Below, piece by piece: positions 43,785-52,714 of a stretch of DNA of 64,000 bases. The translations under genes and the position numbers were made by a program. The stretch is from contig NC_011898.1 of NCBI RefSeq assembly GCF_000022065.1, positions 781,501-845,500 on the forward strand, written 5' to 3'. This stretch comes from Ruminiclostridium cellulolyticum H10 (GTDB lineage: Bacteria > Bacillota > Clostridia > Acetivibrionales > DSM-1351). Numbering within the stretch: the stretch's first letter is position 1; each line of letters starts with the position of its first letter. The notes under the pieces are model-generated. The model worked only from the letters and a program-made list of their open reading frames with translations. It was not told the origin of the DNA and did not search any database.

Positions 43785-44663
43785 ATGAACATTCAATGGT
43801 TTCCGGGGCATATGGCAAAAACAAGAAGGTTGATAGCCGAGAATTTAAAACTGGTTGATGTTATTATTGAGCTTCTTGATGCAAGAATACCATTTAGCAG
43901 CAGAAATCCTGAAATTAATTCATTAATAAAAAACAAGCCTAGACTGGTTGCTTTCAATAAATCTGATCTTGCAGATGAGAGAATATCAAGACAGTGGATA
44001 AAGTGGTATGCTGATCAGGGAATTGATTGTATTCTCATTAATTCTATTAATGGCAAAGGGCTTAACGAAATTAAAGCCAAGGCTAGGGAATTAATGTTTG
44101 AAAAAATAGAGCGTAACAGGGCAAAGGGAAAGCTTTTTACACCTGTCAGAACTATGGTTGTAGGAATTCCAAATGTAGGTAAGTCATCATTTATAAACAA
44201 AATTGTTGGGAAGGCAACAGCGGTTACCGGTGACAGACCCGGAGTAACCAGAGGGAAGCAGTGGATTCGTATTAGCTCAGAAATGGAGCTTCTTGATACT
44301 CCGGGTATACTCTGGCCGAAGTTTGAAGACCAGGAGGTCGGTATGAATCTGGCTTTTACCGGAGCTATAAAGGATGACATAATGGACACAGGGGAAGTTG
44401 CTATGGCACTTCTCTACAGGCTCTCTAAAACATATAATAACGAGCTTTGTACTCGTTTCAAGCTAGAACCTGAGTCTATAAATGGCATGGAGCCTCTAGA
44501 ATTATTGGAAACGGTTGGACGAAAAAGAGGTTGTATTATCTCAAAAGGCGAGATAGATTACTCGAGAATTTCAGCAATAGTACTGGATGAATTCAGGGGA
44601 GGAAAAATTGGACGAATAACCCTTGAAAAGCCAGGTGACAGAGCTGAAACAATGACTGAATAA
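43785..44663 (+). CDS. rbgA: ribosome biogenesis GTPase RbgA
   Basis: RbgA (YlqF) promotes late 50S assembly. It is a circularly permuted GTPase: the G4 motif FNKSDL comes first, then G1 GIPNVGKSSF and G3 LLDTPGI. The N-terminus W-F-P-G-H-M-A-K-T and V-I-I-E-L-L-D-A-R-I-P are family hallmarks. The length is 292 residues. AAAGGAG precedes the ATG. It is in the conserved lepB-rbgA-rnhB order and is followed by a terminator. Confidence 0.96.
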   Translation: MNIQWFPGHMAKTRRLIAENLKLVDVIIELLDARIPFSSRNPEINSLIKNKPRLVAFNKSDLADERISRQWIKWYADQGIDCILINSINGKGLNEIKAKARELMFEKIERNRAKGKLFTPVRTMVVGIPNVGKSSFINKIVGKATAVTGDRPGVTRGKQWIRISSEMELLDTPGILWPKFEDQEVGMNLAFTGAIKDDIMDTGEVAMALLYRLSKTYNNELCTRFKLEPESINGMEPLELLETVGRKRGCIISKGEIDYSRISAIVLDEFRGGKIGRITLEKPGDRAETMTE

Positions 44664-44667
44664 AACT

Positions 44668-44697
44668 AAAAAGGTTGTCCTTCGGGGCAGCCTTTTT
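44668..44697 (+). terminator. terminator after rbgA
   Basis: An 11-bp stem with G-U pairs is capped by a UUCG tetraloop (44681-44684) and followed by TTTTT. Confidence 0.85.
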
Positions 44698-44790
44698 ATG
44701 CCAAAAGCCATTATTTATAACACTAGTTATAACAAATATTATATAATAAGTAAATGTATTAATTATTTGGACATATTGGAGCTGAAAAAA

Positions 44791-45558
44791 ATGGGAACTT
44801 TAACACTTAAACAAATTCAGGAGGAGGCTCAAAAGCTATCAATTCAGGAAGCTATTGAGTACTTGTCAACTTTACATAGCACCGGTTTTAAAGTAGATAA
44901 ATTGTTGGAAAAATACTACAGATTAAAAAACAAGCATGATAGGGAAATGGAACGACTGCAAAAAATGCTTTCTTTTGAAAGACAAGCTATAAGCGAAGGA
45001 TTTAACTATATTGCAGGCGTTGATGAAGCAGGACGTGGCCCTCTGGCTGGGCCTGTAGTTGCGGCTGCTGTTGTTTTACCTAATGGATTGACGATAGAAG
45101 GTATAAATGATTCAAAAAAACTTTCAGAGAGCCAAAGAGAAAAATTGTTTAGCGAAATAAAAGAAAAGGCCCTTTCTTATGGGATTTCGGTCATTGATGA
45201 AAAGTACATAGACGAGGTAAATATTTTAAATGCAACAAAAAGGGCAATGACAGAAGCCTTGAGTCAACTTGAACCGACCGCTGACTGCATTCTTTTGGAT
45301 GCCGTAAGACTTGATAATATCAGTACAAAGCAGGTTCCTATTATAAAGGGAGATAGTCTGAGTCTGTCCATTGCAGCAGCTTCAATACTTGCAAAGGTTA
45401 CAAGAGACAGGCTTTTAACAGAATATGATGCAAAATATCCCCAATACGGGTTTGCTGCTCACAAGGGTTACGGAACTCCCCAACATATTTCTGCTATTAA
45501 AAAATTCGGTCTTTGTCCGATACATAGATTAAGCTTTGTAAAAAATTTCGTGGAGTAA
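44791..45558 (+). CDS. rnhB: ribonuclease HII
   Basis: RNase HII removes ribonucleotides from DNA and RNA-DNA hybrids. The catalytic domain has G-V-D-E-A-G-R-G-P-L-A-G and the acidic residues in C-I-L-L-D-A-V-R and K-V-T-R-D-R. A helical N-terminal extension of about 70 residues is typical of Gram-positive RnhB. ATG 44791 (M-G-T-L-T-L) is chosen with TTGGAG upstream. The in-frame ATG at 44698 lies in the terminator of rbgA. The length is 255 residues. Confidence 0.95.
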   Translation: MGTLTLKQIQEEAQKLSIQEAIEYLSTLHSTGFKVDKLLEKYYRLKNKHDREMERLQKMLSFERQAISEGFNYIAGVDEAGRGPLAGPVVAAAVVLPNGLTIEGINDSKKLSESQREKLFSEIKEKALSYGISVIDEKYIDEVNILNATKRAMTEALSQLEPTADCILLDAVRLDNISTKQVPIIKGDSLSLSIAAASILAKVTRDRLLTEYDAKYPQYGFAAHKGYGTPQHISAIKKFGLCPIHRLSFVKNFVE

Positions 45559-45614
45559 TAAATATTCTTCAGAGATTTGCATAGCAATTTATTGTATGGC
45601 TGGAGGATAAGAGA

Positions 45615-47393
45615 TTGAGAATAGATGGGTTAGCAGCAGGTCAAATAAATATTTCAAATAATAATACCGATATACTGAACAAGCTTAAACCGGGAGACGT
45701 AATCAGGGCACAAATACTTAAAAACAGCGGAGAAGAGCTCACCATAAAGCTTTCAGACAGTTCTGAGGTACACGCAAATGCCTTGACTACGATAAATGCA
45801 AAAGAAGGAGAATTTGTCAACTTCGTTTTTAAGGGAACAGAGGGTGGAAAGCTTGTTCTTGAGTCATTAGGCACTAATGTGACACAGTCTGTCAATGAAA
45901 CACTTGTAAATGCAAAAAATGTATTAACATCTCTTTTGCTTCCTTTGAGCGATGAAAACATAGAAATGGCAATGTCATTGTTGAAACAAAATGTCCCTGT
46001 AACAAAAGAAACCTTGTTACAGATGACGGATTTAATAAATGACCGTAAAGGACTAAAAGCAGACACAGCTGCTTTTAGTATAGCATCTAAATTGACAGAT
46101 GATATGAATAACATAGAAAAGCTTCAAAATTTGCTTTCCGGACGTCTTAAAATAACTGACAATATTAGTGGGTTGGTTAAACTTATAGAGAATGCAGGAA
46201 CTACAGAAACCCCTAAAACGGCTGAAGAAATCGTTAATAGACTTGCAATTCTCATAAGGGAAAACAATGAAAATGTACCTGTAAAGACCTCCGTTATAAA
46301 TAATCTGCTTGAAAAGCTTTGTTCAGAAATTAAAACAAAGTTTGGAAGTGCTGAGGGTATCGTTCAAGGGGCCAATATAAACATTAATTCTGCTAAAAAA
46401 TCAGGAGCAGCACTTTTGATTGGGGACAACTCTACTTCAAATATTAAAACATTACAAGAAAAAGGAGCACAAAGTTCTGCTACAACGGTAAATACATCAA
46501 ATATTCACAACAGTCAGGCTAAAACTGACACTATCATTAATACTAATACACTACTTGCAGAAAATACTATTCAAACACCTCTTTCAAAGGCTGATCTGCC
46601 AATACTAAAAGAACTAAGAACCCAACTACAGCTTGTTGCAGGTGAACAAAAGCTTACCCAAGAACAATTTACAGCTGTAAAATATATTGCCAAGGAAATT
46701 AATAATGCTATTGAAAAAATAGGATTAAGACAGCTGGAACTGGATAACTTTAAGTTTGATACAGGAAAGCAGCGAATAATGGAGGAGGCGGTAAATACTC
46801 TTAAAAGTCTTATTGTCAGAATAGACCATCGCAATAGTGACGATATTAATCCCGTAAGACTTTATAAGGACTTGGACAGCTCCTTGATAGTGGTAAAAAA
46901 TGCCATGCAGCACTTACCTTCTGTAGTTAGGGAAGCAGCGGTAAACATAGTCAATAATCTGGAAAGTAATGTAAATTTTATAAACCAGCTAAATAATTAC
47001 AGCTCATATGTTCAGCTTCCTTTGAGCATATTCAATAAAAACACTACCGGTGAGCTTTACATGCTAAAAAAAGGCTCAAAGGCAAGAAAGCTTGATCCTT
47101 CGAATTTAACGATTCTTCTTTCCTTAGAAACTAACAATATCGGAAGGATAGATACCTTATTAAGTATTAAAGAAAAAGATGTCAGCACCAATTTCAGACT
47201 TGAAGACAGTGGAGTTTTCAATATACTGAAAGACAGCCACAAGATGCTGTACAATTCCCTCCTGGAAAAGGGTTACAGGTTAGTAGATTTCACTTACAAG
47301 GTTTTAGAAGATCCTATCAGCATTGTAAATTTTGAAGAAGAAGCAAAAAAAGAGTTTATTAAAACGCCAAATAACATAGATATTTTAGTGTAA
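45615..47393 (+). CDS. ylqG: YlqG-like protein, FliK-related
   Basis: In Bacillus the ylqG gene lies between rnhB and ylqH, and its product has a weak resemblance to flagellar hook-length control protein FliK. This 592-residue protein keeps that position. The first 95 residues look like a small beta domain (K-P-G-D-V-I-R-A-Q-I-L), followed by a helical, Asn/Thr-rich middle and a C-terminal domain from about residue 450 (L-P-L-S-I-F-N-K-N-T-T-G-E-L-Y-M-L-K-K) resembling the FliK C-terminus. The start is TTG 45615 with TGGAGG upstream. There is no signal peptide. Function unknown; no flagellar cluster is nearby. Confidence 0.75.
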   Translation: MRIDGLAAGQINISNNNTDILNKLKPGDVIRAQILKNSGEELTIKLSDSSEVHANALTTINAKEGEFVNFVFKGTEGGKLVLESLGTNVTQSVNETLVNAKNVLTSLLLPLSDENIEMAMSLLKQNVPVTKETLLQMTDLINDRKGLKADTAAFSIASKLTDDMNNIEKLQNLLSGRLKITDNISGLVKLIENAGTTETPKTAEEIVNRLAILIRENNENVPVKTSVINNLLEKLCSEIKTKFGSAEGIVQGANININSAKKSGAALLIGDNSTSNIKTLQEKGAQSSATTVNTSNIHNSQAKTDTIINTNTLLAENTIQTPLSKADLPILKELRTQLQLVAGEQKLTQEQFTAVKYIAKEINNAIEKIGLRQLELDNFKFDTGKQRIMEEAVNTLKSLIVRIDHRNSDDINPVRLYKDLDSSLIVVKNAMQHLPSVVREAAVNIVNNLESNVNFINQLNNYSSYVQLPLSIFNKNTTGELYMLKKGSKARKLDPSNLTILLSLETNNIGRIDTLLSIKEKDVSTNFRLEDSGVFNILKDSHKMLYNSLLEKGYRLVDFTYKVLEDPISIVNFEEEAKKEFIKTPNNIDILV

Positions 47394-47433
47394 ATACAGC
47401 AACAACAAAAATATGAATGGTGGAGATGCTTGT

Positions 47434-47730
47434 TTGAAGGAAAATAACGAAAAAAAACAAATTAAACATGCAGCAGCCCTGCAATATTCACCTGATACTG
47501 ATTCGGCTCCTAAAATAGTTGCGGCGGGCAAGGGGCAAATAGCAGAGAGAATTATTCAGAAGGCACAGGAAACTAATGTTCCATTATATCAGGACAGTAA
47601 TCTTGCTCAAACCCTTTCGTCTTTGTGTATAGGGGATGAAATTCCTCCGGAAATATATGAAGTGGTAGCAGAGATACTTATTTTTATAGGCTGTGTGGAT
47701 GAAAGCTATGGAGATTTGTACGATGACTGA
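47434..47730 (+). CDS. ylqH: YlqH, FlhB cytoplasmic-domain homologue
   Basis: The 98 residues correspond to the soluble C-terminal domain of the type III export switch protein FlhB/YscU, without membrane segments. They include A-A-L-Q-Y-S-P-D-T-D-S-A-P-K-I-V-A-A-G-K-G and V-P-L-Y-Q-D-S-N-L-A-Q-T-L. In FlhB the first region carries the self-cleaving N-P-T-H motif. Here the equivalent place reads S-P-D-T-D, so autocleavage is not expected. TTG 47434 fits GGTGGAG at 47419. ATG 47413 has no ribosome site. It pairs with the FliK-like ylqG and overlaps yraN by 8 bp. Confidence 0.85.
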   Translation: MKENNEKKQIKHAAALQYSPDTDSAPKIVAAGKGQIAERIIQKAQETNVPLYQDSNLAQTLSSLCIGDEIPPEIYEVVAEILIFIGCVDESYGDLYDD

Positions 47731-48103
47731 TACAAATAAAAGGGAAATTGGAGCAATAGGTGAGAAGGAAGCTGCGGAATTTCTTCAGAGAAACGGTTAC
47801 ACTATTCTGAAAACAAATTACAGGGCTGGACGTTTGGGTGAAATAGATATAATTGCCAATGAAAATGAATACATTTGTTTTGTAGAGGTGAAAACTAGGA
47901 GAACAAATACATTCGGTACACCCGGTGAAGCAGTGACCCGGATAAAACAACAGAAGATACGCCAAATAGCCACTATCTACCTCAAAAACACAAGAAAAAT
48001 GGATACTAAAGTCAGATTTGATGTTATTGAAATATTAATGGATAAAACGAAGGCAAGTACAAATAGCGTAAAAAGTATAAACCTTATAAAAGACGCCTTT
48101 TAA
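47723..48103 (+). CDS. YraN/UPF0102 family putative nuclease
   Basis: This is a small predicted endonuclease-fold protein of the UPF0102 family. The 126 residues contain the restriction-like catalytic pattern G-E-I-D-I-I-A then F-V-E-V-K-T-R, preceded by G-E-K-E-A-A-E-F-L-Q-R-N-G-Y. ATG 47723 is preceded by GGAG at 47710. The longer start at 47693 lies within ylqH. It overlaps ylqH by 8 bp, giving translational coupling. The substrate is unknown. Homologues are often near rnhB. Confidence 0.92.
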   Translation: MTDTNKREIGAIGEKEAAEFLQRNGYTILKTNYRAGRLGEIDIIANENEYICFVEVKTRRTNTFGTPGEAVTRIKQQKIRQIATIYLKNTRKMDTKVRFDVIEILMDKTKASTNSVKSINLIKDAF

Positions 48104-48144
48104 TTAAGTAAGAAATTTAAATTATAAAAAATGGAGATGACAGC

Positions 48145-49083
48145 ATGATTTTTGTTGATGCACATTGTGATACCATTACAACTATAATGAAAACAGGCGA
48201 AGCCTTGAAAAACAATAAGGGTCATATTGATTTGGACAGATTAAAAAAGTATGAAAGCTTTGTTCAGTTCTTTGCGGCATTTATTGCTCCTGAACAGGCA
48301 AAAATGGGAGCTTTAAGGCGGACACTTGATATCATAGATAAACTTTACAGAGAAATTGAAATTAATAAGAACGATATTATGTTATGTCGTAATTACAACG
48401 ATATAGTAAATGCAATAAATAGTAGTAAAGTAGCTGCAGTTTTAACCATTGAGGGCGGGGAAGCACTTGAGGGAAGTTTATCTGTATTGCGTATTCTCTA
48501 TCAACTGGGTGTAAGGGCAATAACTCTTACTTGGAACTTCAGAAACCAGATTGCTGACGGTGTAGCTGACTCTGTTACAAATGGAGGTCTTACACCCTTC
48601 GGCAGGGAAGTAGTTGCTGAGATGAACAGACTGGGAATGATGGTAGATGTATCCCACATATCGGAAGCGGGATTTTGGGATGTAATAAATCTTTCGTCGG
48701 CACCGATAATAGCTTCGCATTCCAATGCAAAGAAGATTTGTGCTCACAAGAGAAACTTAACCGACGAACAGCTTCTTGCATTGAAAAAAAACGGTGGCGT
48801 AACAGGCTTAAACCTTTATTCTGATTTTATAGAAAATGAGGGTAAGGCTGAAATGAAGCATGTCATAGCTCACATTGAACATATTATAGGACTTACTGGA
48901 GAGGATACTCTGGGACTAGGAGCTGATTTTGACGGTATAGATAAAACGCCTTCAGGACTTGAAGGAGTACAGTGCTTAACCAATTTAATAAATGAACTGC
49001 TTAGACTTAATTACAGCGAAACACTAATAAACAAAATAGCAGGAGAAAATTTTCTTCGAGTTATAAAAACAGTAGCTAAGTAA
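48145..49083 (+). CDS. membrane dipeptidase family (peptidase M19)
   Basis: This is a predicted zinc dipeptidase of the renal dipeptidase family, cleaving dipeptides (often with D-residues). Metal ligands are visible: D-A-H-C-D-T at the N-terminus, Glu in T-I-E-G-G-E-A-L, His in D-V-S-H-I-S-E and in A-S-H-S-N-A-K, and Asp in G-L-G-A-D-F-D-G-I. The 312-residue protein has no signal peptide, so it should be cytoplasmic. TGGAGATG precedes the ATG. It ends in a strong hairpin. Confidence 0.93.
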   Translation: MIFVDAHCDTITTIMKTGEALKNNKGHIDLDRLKKYESFVQFFAAFIAPEQAKMGALRRTLDIIDKLYREIEINKNDIMLCRNYNDIVNAINSSKVAAVLTIEGGEALEGSLSVLRILYQLGVRAITLTWNFRNQIADGVADSVTNGGLTPFGREVVAEMNRLGMMVDVSHISEAGFWDVINLSSAPIIASHSNAKKICAHKRNLTDEQLLALKKNGGVTGLNLYSDFIENEGKAEMKHVIAHIEHIIGLTGEDTLGLGADFDGIDKTPSGLEGVQCLTNLINELLRLNYSETLINKIAGENFLRVIKTVAK

Positions 49084-49095
49084 TAAACAATTTAC

Positions 49096-49140
49096 AAGCC
49101 GCTAATCTCAATATGACAGGAAGGTGAGTATTAGCGGCTT
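49096..49140 (+). terminator. hairpin terminator after the dipeptidase gene
   Basis: An 11-bp stem (49096-49106 with 49130-49140) is extended by CTCA/TGAG within the loop and followed by a weak T-rich stretch. Confidence 0.7.
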
Positions 49141-49593
49141 ATAATATTATTTTTGAAAATGCCCACTTGACGGCATTAGGTTTGATGTGGAAGCCTGAGG
49201 GCTTCATTGTTTTTAAACATGGAGGGTTGCTTTTAATACTTCTGTTTCCAGCTGATTTAGCCTCTCAAATTTAGGCACAGGTTACGCTGGCACCTATGTA
49301 ACAGTACCTATCGGATACTATGTCTGTATCATCATTCTGGTTTACATAAATAAGAATCTATAAATTATTATACAAATCAAGCAAAGTATTGTCAATTAAC
49401 TCAGAGCTTGTAATTAATGTTAGTACTATTCTTAAAAACTTACAGCAGTAAAAGCTTTCTATTGCAATATTTCAATACTAAAGGCAATTGCAAATTAACT
49501 GCAGTTTATATATTTGATTCTTGCATATTTATTTTAAAAAGTCTTTTAAAAATAAAACAGTTCACACTTTTTGAATAAAAAAGAACATAAAAC
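49141..49593 (+). other. non-coding region with a possible gene relic
   Basis: Frame 1 (from 49152) reads on through A-H-L-T-A-L-G-L-M-W-K-P-E-G to a stop near 49271. The next frame continues L-G-T-G-Y-A-G-T-Y-V-T-V-P-I-G-Y-Y and a hydrophobic I-I-I-L-V-Y to a stop near 49363. Together they look like a frameshifted membrane-protein remnant, but I could not name the family. The rest up to 49593 is AT-rich with no recognised element. Confidence 0.35.
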
Positions 49594-49622
49594 TTGCAAA
49601 TGATAATAATATGTATTAGAAT
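49594..49622 (+). promoter_or_regulatory. promoter for the aminotransferase gene
   Basis: TTGCAA at 49594-49599 and TAGAAT at 49617-49622 are 17 bp apart, 47 bp before the start codon. Confidence 0.55.
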
Positions 49623-49668
49623 TGATATTGATTCAATATAGGTCAAAATGGCAATCGGAGGAGATAGA

Positions 49669-50946
49669 ATGAAGAGTTATAAGGATTTATCCAAAGAGGA
49701 ATTAAAAAGTGAAATTGAAATATTGGAAAAAAGATATAATGAATTTAAAGCACAGAATCTTAAACTGGATATGACAAGAGGTAAGCCTTGTGCTGAACAG
49801 CTTGATTTAAGCATGGATATGCTTGATATACCCGCCGTGGAACTCAGAAAGGCTGCAGATGGCACAGATTGCTTCAATTATGGAGTTCTTGACGGTATTC
49901 CGGAAGCAAAAGCACTTTTCGCTCAAATGCTGGAAGTAAGTACAGACGAAATTATGGTCGGAGGTAATTCCAGCCTAAACTTAATGTATGATACCATCGC
50001 AAGAGCTATGTCACTTGGCATACTTGGTAGTACTCCATGGTCAAAGCTGAACAGTGTAAAATTCCTTTGTCCAAGTCCCGGTTATGACAGACATTTTGCA
50101 ATCTGTGAATTATTCGGAATAGAAATGATTACTATTGATATGAAGCAGGACGGACCGGATATGGATACCGTTGAAAAACTTGTTTCCGAAGACGATAGCA
50201 TAAAAGGTATATGGTGTGTTCCAAAATACAGTAATCCGGACGGAATCACTTACACAGATGAGGTAGTTGACAGGTTTTCGAATCTGAAACCAAAAGCAAA
50301 GGATTTTAGAATTTTCTGGGACAACGCTTACTGCGTACATCATCTTACTGAAAATCCTGATAAATTGAAGAACATACTTAAAGCTTGTAAGGATGCAGGT
50401 AATGATAACATGGTATATATTTTCAGTTCAACATCCAAGGTAAGCTTCCCGGGTGCAGGAGTTGCAGTAATGGCAACAAGCACTGAAAACATAAAAGGAA
50501 TTAAAAAGAGCCTTACTATACAGACAATAGGACACGATAAAATAAACCAATTAAGACATGCAAAATATTTTAAAAACCTTGACGGTATCAATTCACATAT
50601 GAAAAAGCACGCTGACATATTGAAACCAAAATTCAATACAGTTCTTGAAATTTTTGAAGGAGAACTTGGGGGCAAGGACATTGCATCATGGAATAAGCCA
50701 AATGGCGGATACTTTGTCAGTCTCAATACTATGGACAATTGTGCAAAAGAGGTTGCCAAGCTTGCAAGTGAAGCAGGTGTGGCATTAACAAAAGCAGGTG
50801 CTACATTCCCTTATGGCAATGACCCAAGAGACAGGAACTTGAGAATAGCTCCAACAATGCCTCCTATTGAGGAATTGAAGAAGGCTATAGAAGTTCTCGT
50901 AATATGTGTTCAACTTGTAAGTGCTAATAAACTATTAAATCAATAA
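49669..50946 (+). CDS. aspartate aminotransferase-like PLP enzyme
   Basis: This fold-type I aminotransferase belongs to the group first described as GntR-like aminotransferases (Asp_aminotransf family), thought to act on aspartate. PLP-binding features are visible: G-G-N-S-S-L-N-L-M near residue 100, F-W-D-N-A-Y-C-V in the middle, the Schiff-base Lys in S-S-T-S-K-V-S-F-P-G-A-G, and the substrate-carboxylate Arg in N-L-R-I-A-P. No DNA-binding domain is fused. ATG 49669 has CGGAGGAG upstream. The 425-residue length fits. It has its own promoter and terminator. Confidence 0.88.
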   Translation: MKSYKDLSKEELKSEIEILEKRYNEFKAQNLKLDMTRGKPCAEQLDLSMDMLDIPAVELRKAADGTDCFNYGVLDGIPEAKALFAQMLEVSTDEIMVGGNSSLNLMYDTIARAMSLGILGSTPWSKLNSVKFLCPSPGYDRHFAICELFGIEMITIDMKQDGPDMDTVEKLVSEDDSIKGIWCVPKYSNPDGITYTDEVVDRFSNLKPKAKDFRIFWDNAYCVHHLTENPDKLKNILKACKDAGNDNMVYIFSSTSKVSFPGAGVAVMATSTENIKGIKKSLTIQTIGHDKINQLRHAKYFKNLDGINSHMKKHADILKPKFNTVLEIFEGELGGKDIASWNKPNGGYFVSLNTMDNCAKEVAKLASEAGVALTKAGATFPYGNDPRDRNLRIAPTMPPIEELKKAIEVLVICVQLVSANKLLNQ

Positions 50947-51006
50947 TTATTTTACAAATATCTTGAATAGGTACATCTTTCAAGCTATAATAATCCATGA
51001 GTTAGA

Positions 51007-51026
51007 ATTGTAATGCGAATTACAAT
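51007..51026 (+). other. 8-bp hairpin downstream of the aminotransferase gene
   Basis: attgtaat at 51007-51014 pairs with attacaat at 51019-51026 around a GCGA tetraloop. It precedes the main terminator. Confidence 0.45.
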
Positions 51027-51048
51027 CTCATATTCATAAATGTCTAAA

Positions 51049-51074
51049 GCGGGATAGAATCCCGCACTTTTTTT
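51049..51074 (+). terminator. terminator between aminotransferase and purB
   Basis: A 7-bp GC-rich stem (51049-51055 with 51059-51065) is followed by ACTTTTTTTT. Confidence 0.85.
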
Positions 51075-51189
51075 GCAAACTTAAAATCCGAACATTTTTA
51101 AACTTATTAATGCAAATATTCGGTATATGTAGTATAATATGCATGAGATATTATTAAAATAAATATTCTGTTAGTTGGGGGATTGTTTG

Positions 51190-52617
51190 ATGAAAAATGT
51201 TTATGAAAGTCCTTTAAATGCAAGATATGCAAGTAGTGAAATGCAGCAGATTTTTTCACCTGATATGAAATTTACCACATGGAGAAAACTGTGGATTGCA
51301 CTGGCAGAAGCTGAAAAGGAACTGGGATTGAATATAACCGATGCTCAGATTGAGCAAATGAAAAATAATCAGGATAACATTAATTATGAAGTTGCCGAAA
51401 AGTATGAAAAACAATTCAGACATGATGTTATGTCTCATGTTCATGCTTTTGGTGAGCTTTGTCCCGACGCAAAGCCTATTATCCATTTGGGTGCAACCTC
51501 CTGTTATGTTGGGGACAATACCGATATTATAGTAATGAGTGAAGCATTGAAGCTAGTAAAGAGCAAAATGCTCGTGCTTATAAAGAAACTTTCTGACTTT
51601 GCAATGGAATACAAGGATTTGCCTACTCTAGGCTTTACACATTATCAGCCTGCACAACTGGTTACAGTGGGTAAAAGAGCGACTCTGTGGATTCAAGAGC
51701 TGCTTATGGACATGGAAGATCTGGAGCATGTAATTAAAAATATGAAACTCCTTGGTTCAAAGGGTACAACCGGTACACAGGCAAGCTTTTTAAACCTTTT
51801 TGACGGTGATCACGAAAAGGTTAAGAAGCTTGAAAAACTAATCGCTGAAAAGATGGGCTTTAAAAATGTATTTGCCGTTTCGGGACAGACTTACCCAAGA
51901 AAGCTTGACAGCAGAGTTCTGGGTGTTTTAAGCGGAATTGCACAGAGTGCCTATAAATTCAGCAATGATATGAGATTATTGCAGAGTATGAAGGAAATAG
52001 AGGAACCCTTCGAGGAAAAACAGATAGGATCATCAGCAATGGCTTACAAGCGCAATCCTATGAGATGTGAGAGAATTTCTTCTCTTGCAAGGTATGTTAT
52101 AGTGGATGCACTAAATCCTGCGATTACAGCGTCAACACAGTGGTTTGAAAGAACTCTGGACGATTCCGCAAACAAGAGAATTTCCGTACCTGAAGCATTT
52201 CTTGCAACAGATGCTATACTGAATATATATATTAATGTGGCAAGTGGACTGGTAGTATACCCCAAGGTAATTACAAAGCATATTATGGATGAACTTCCTT
52301 TTATGGCTACTGAGAATATTATGATGGAAGCTGTTAAGCGGGGTGGAGACAGACAAGAACTGCATGAATTAATAAGGGCTCATTCCATGGAAGCAGGGAA
52401 ACGTGTCAAGGTTGACGGTGAGAAAAATGATCTTATTGAAAGAATTGCCGGAGATGCCCGTTTTGGTATGACACTTGATGAACTCAATGCTGTGTTGGAA
52501 CCAAAGAACTATATCGGAAGAAGCTCTGAGCAGGTTGTGGAATTTATCGAAAATGAAGTTAAGCCAATTTTGACAAGAGAAAGTTTAGCCGACATTCAGG
52601 TTGATTTAAAAGTTTAG
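51190..52617 (+). CDS. purB: adenylosuccinate lyase
   Basis: PurB acts twice in purine synthesis, splitting SAICAR and adenylosuccinate with loss of fumarate. The fumarase/aspartase signature is [20 protein letters not shown] and G-F-T-H-Y-Q-P-A-Q carry the other active-site residues. The protein has 475 residues. ATG 51190 is preceded by GGGGG at 51177. The in-frame TTG at 51175 overlaps that site. A TATAAT at 51133-51138 may be its -10. No other pur genes are adjacent. Confidence 0.95.
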   Translation: MKNVYESPLNARYASSEMQQIFSPDMKFTTWRKLWIALAEAEKELGLNITDAQIEQMKNNQDNINYEVAEKYEKQFRHDVMSHVHAFGELCPDAKPIIHLGATSCYVGDNTDIIVMSEALKLVKSKMLVLIKKLSDFAMEYKDLPTLGFTHYQPAQLVTVGKRATLWIQELLMDMEDLEHVIKNMKLLGSKGTTGTQASFLNLFDGDHEKVKKLEKLIAEKMGFKNVFAVSGQTYPRKLDSRVLGVLSGIAQSAYKFSNDMRLLQSMKEIEEPFEEKQIGSSAMAYKRNPMRCERISSLARYVIVDALNPAITASTQWFERTLDDSANKRISVPEAFLATDAILNIYINVASGLVVYPKVITKHIMDELPFMATENIMMEAVKRGGDRQELHELIRAHSMEAGKRVKVDGEKNDLIERIAGDARFGMTLDELNAVLEPKNYIGRSSEQVVEFIENEVKPILTRESLADIQVDLKV

Positions 52618-52628
52618 AAATATTTATG

Positions 52629-52692
52629 TTGAAGTTTAAAATGATGTTGCTATAATAAAAAGATAGGATGTCTATACATCATCCTATCTTTT
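52629..52692 (+). promoter_or_regulatory. GntR-gene promoter with hairpin at the transcription start
   Basis: TTGAAG at 52629-52634 and TATAAT at 52651-52656 are 16 bp apart. A 10-bp hairpin (52661-52670 with 52680-52689) begins where transcription should start and ends in TTTT. It could be the purB terminator, an operator for the GntR regulator, or both. Confidence 0.5.
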
Positions 52693-52714
52693 AGCATATT
52701 CAGGGAGTGATTTA

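Noticed and set aside
44698-44790. N-terminal extension of RNase HII from ATG 44698
   Set aside because: The ATG lies at the end of the rbgA terminator and has no ribosome site. The ATG at 44791 does.
49141-49370. Cyclic di-GMP (GEMM) riboswitch
   Set aside because: Fragments such as GGCACAGG looked suggestive, but the tetraloop-receptor and conserved core are absent.
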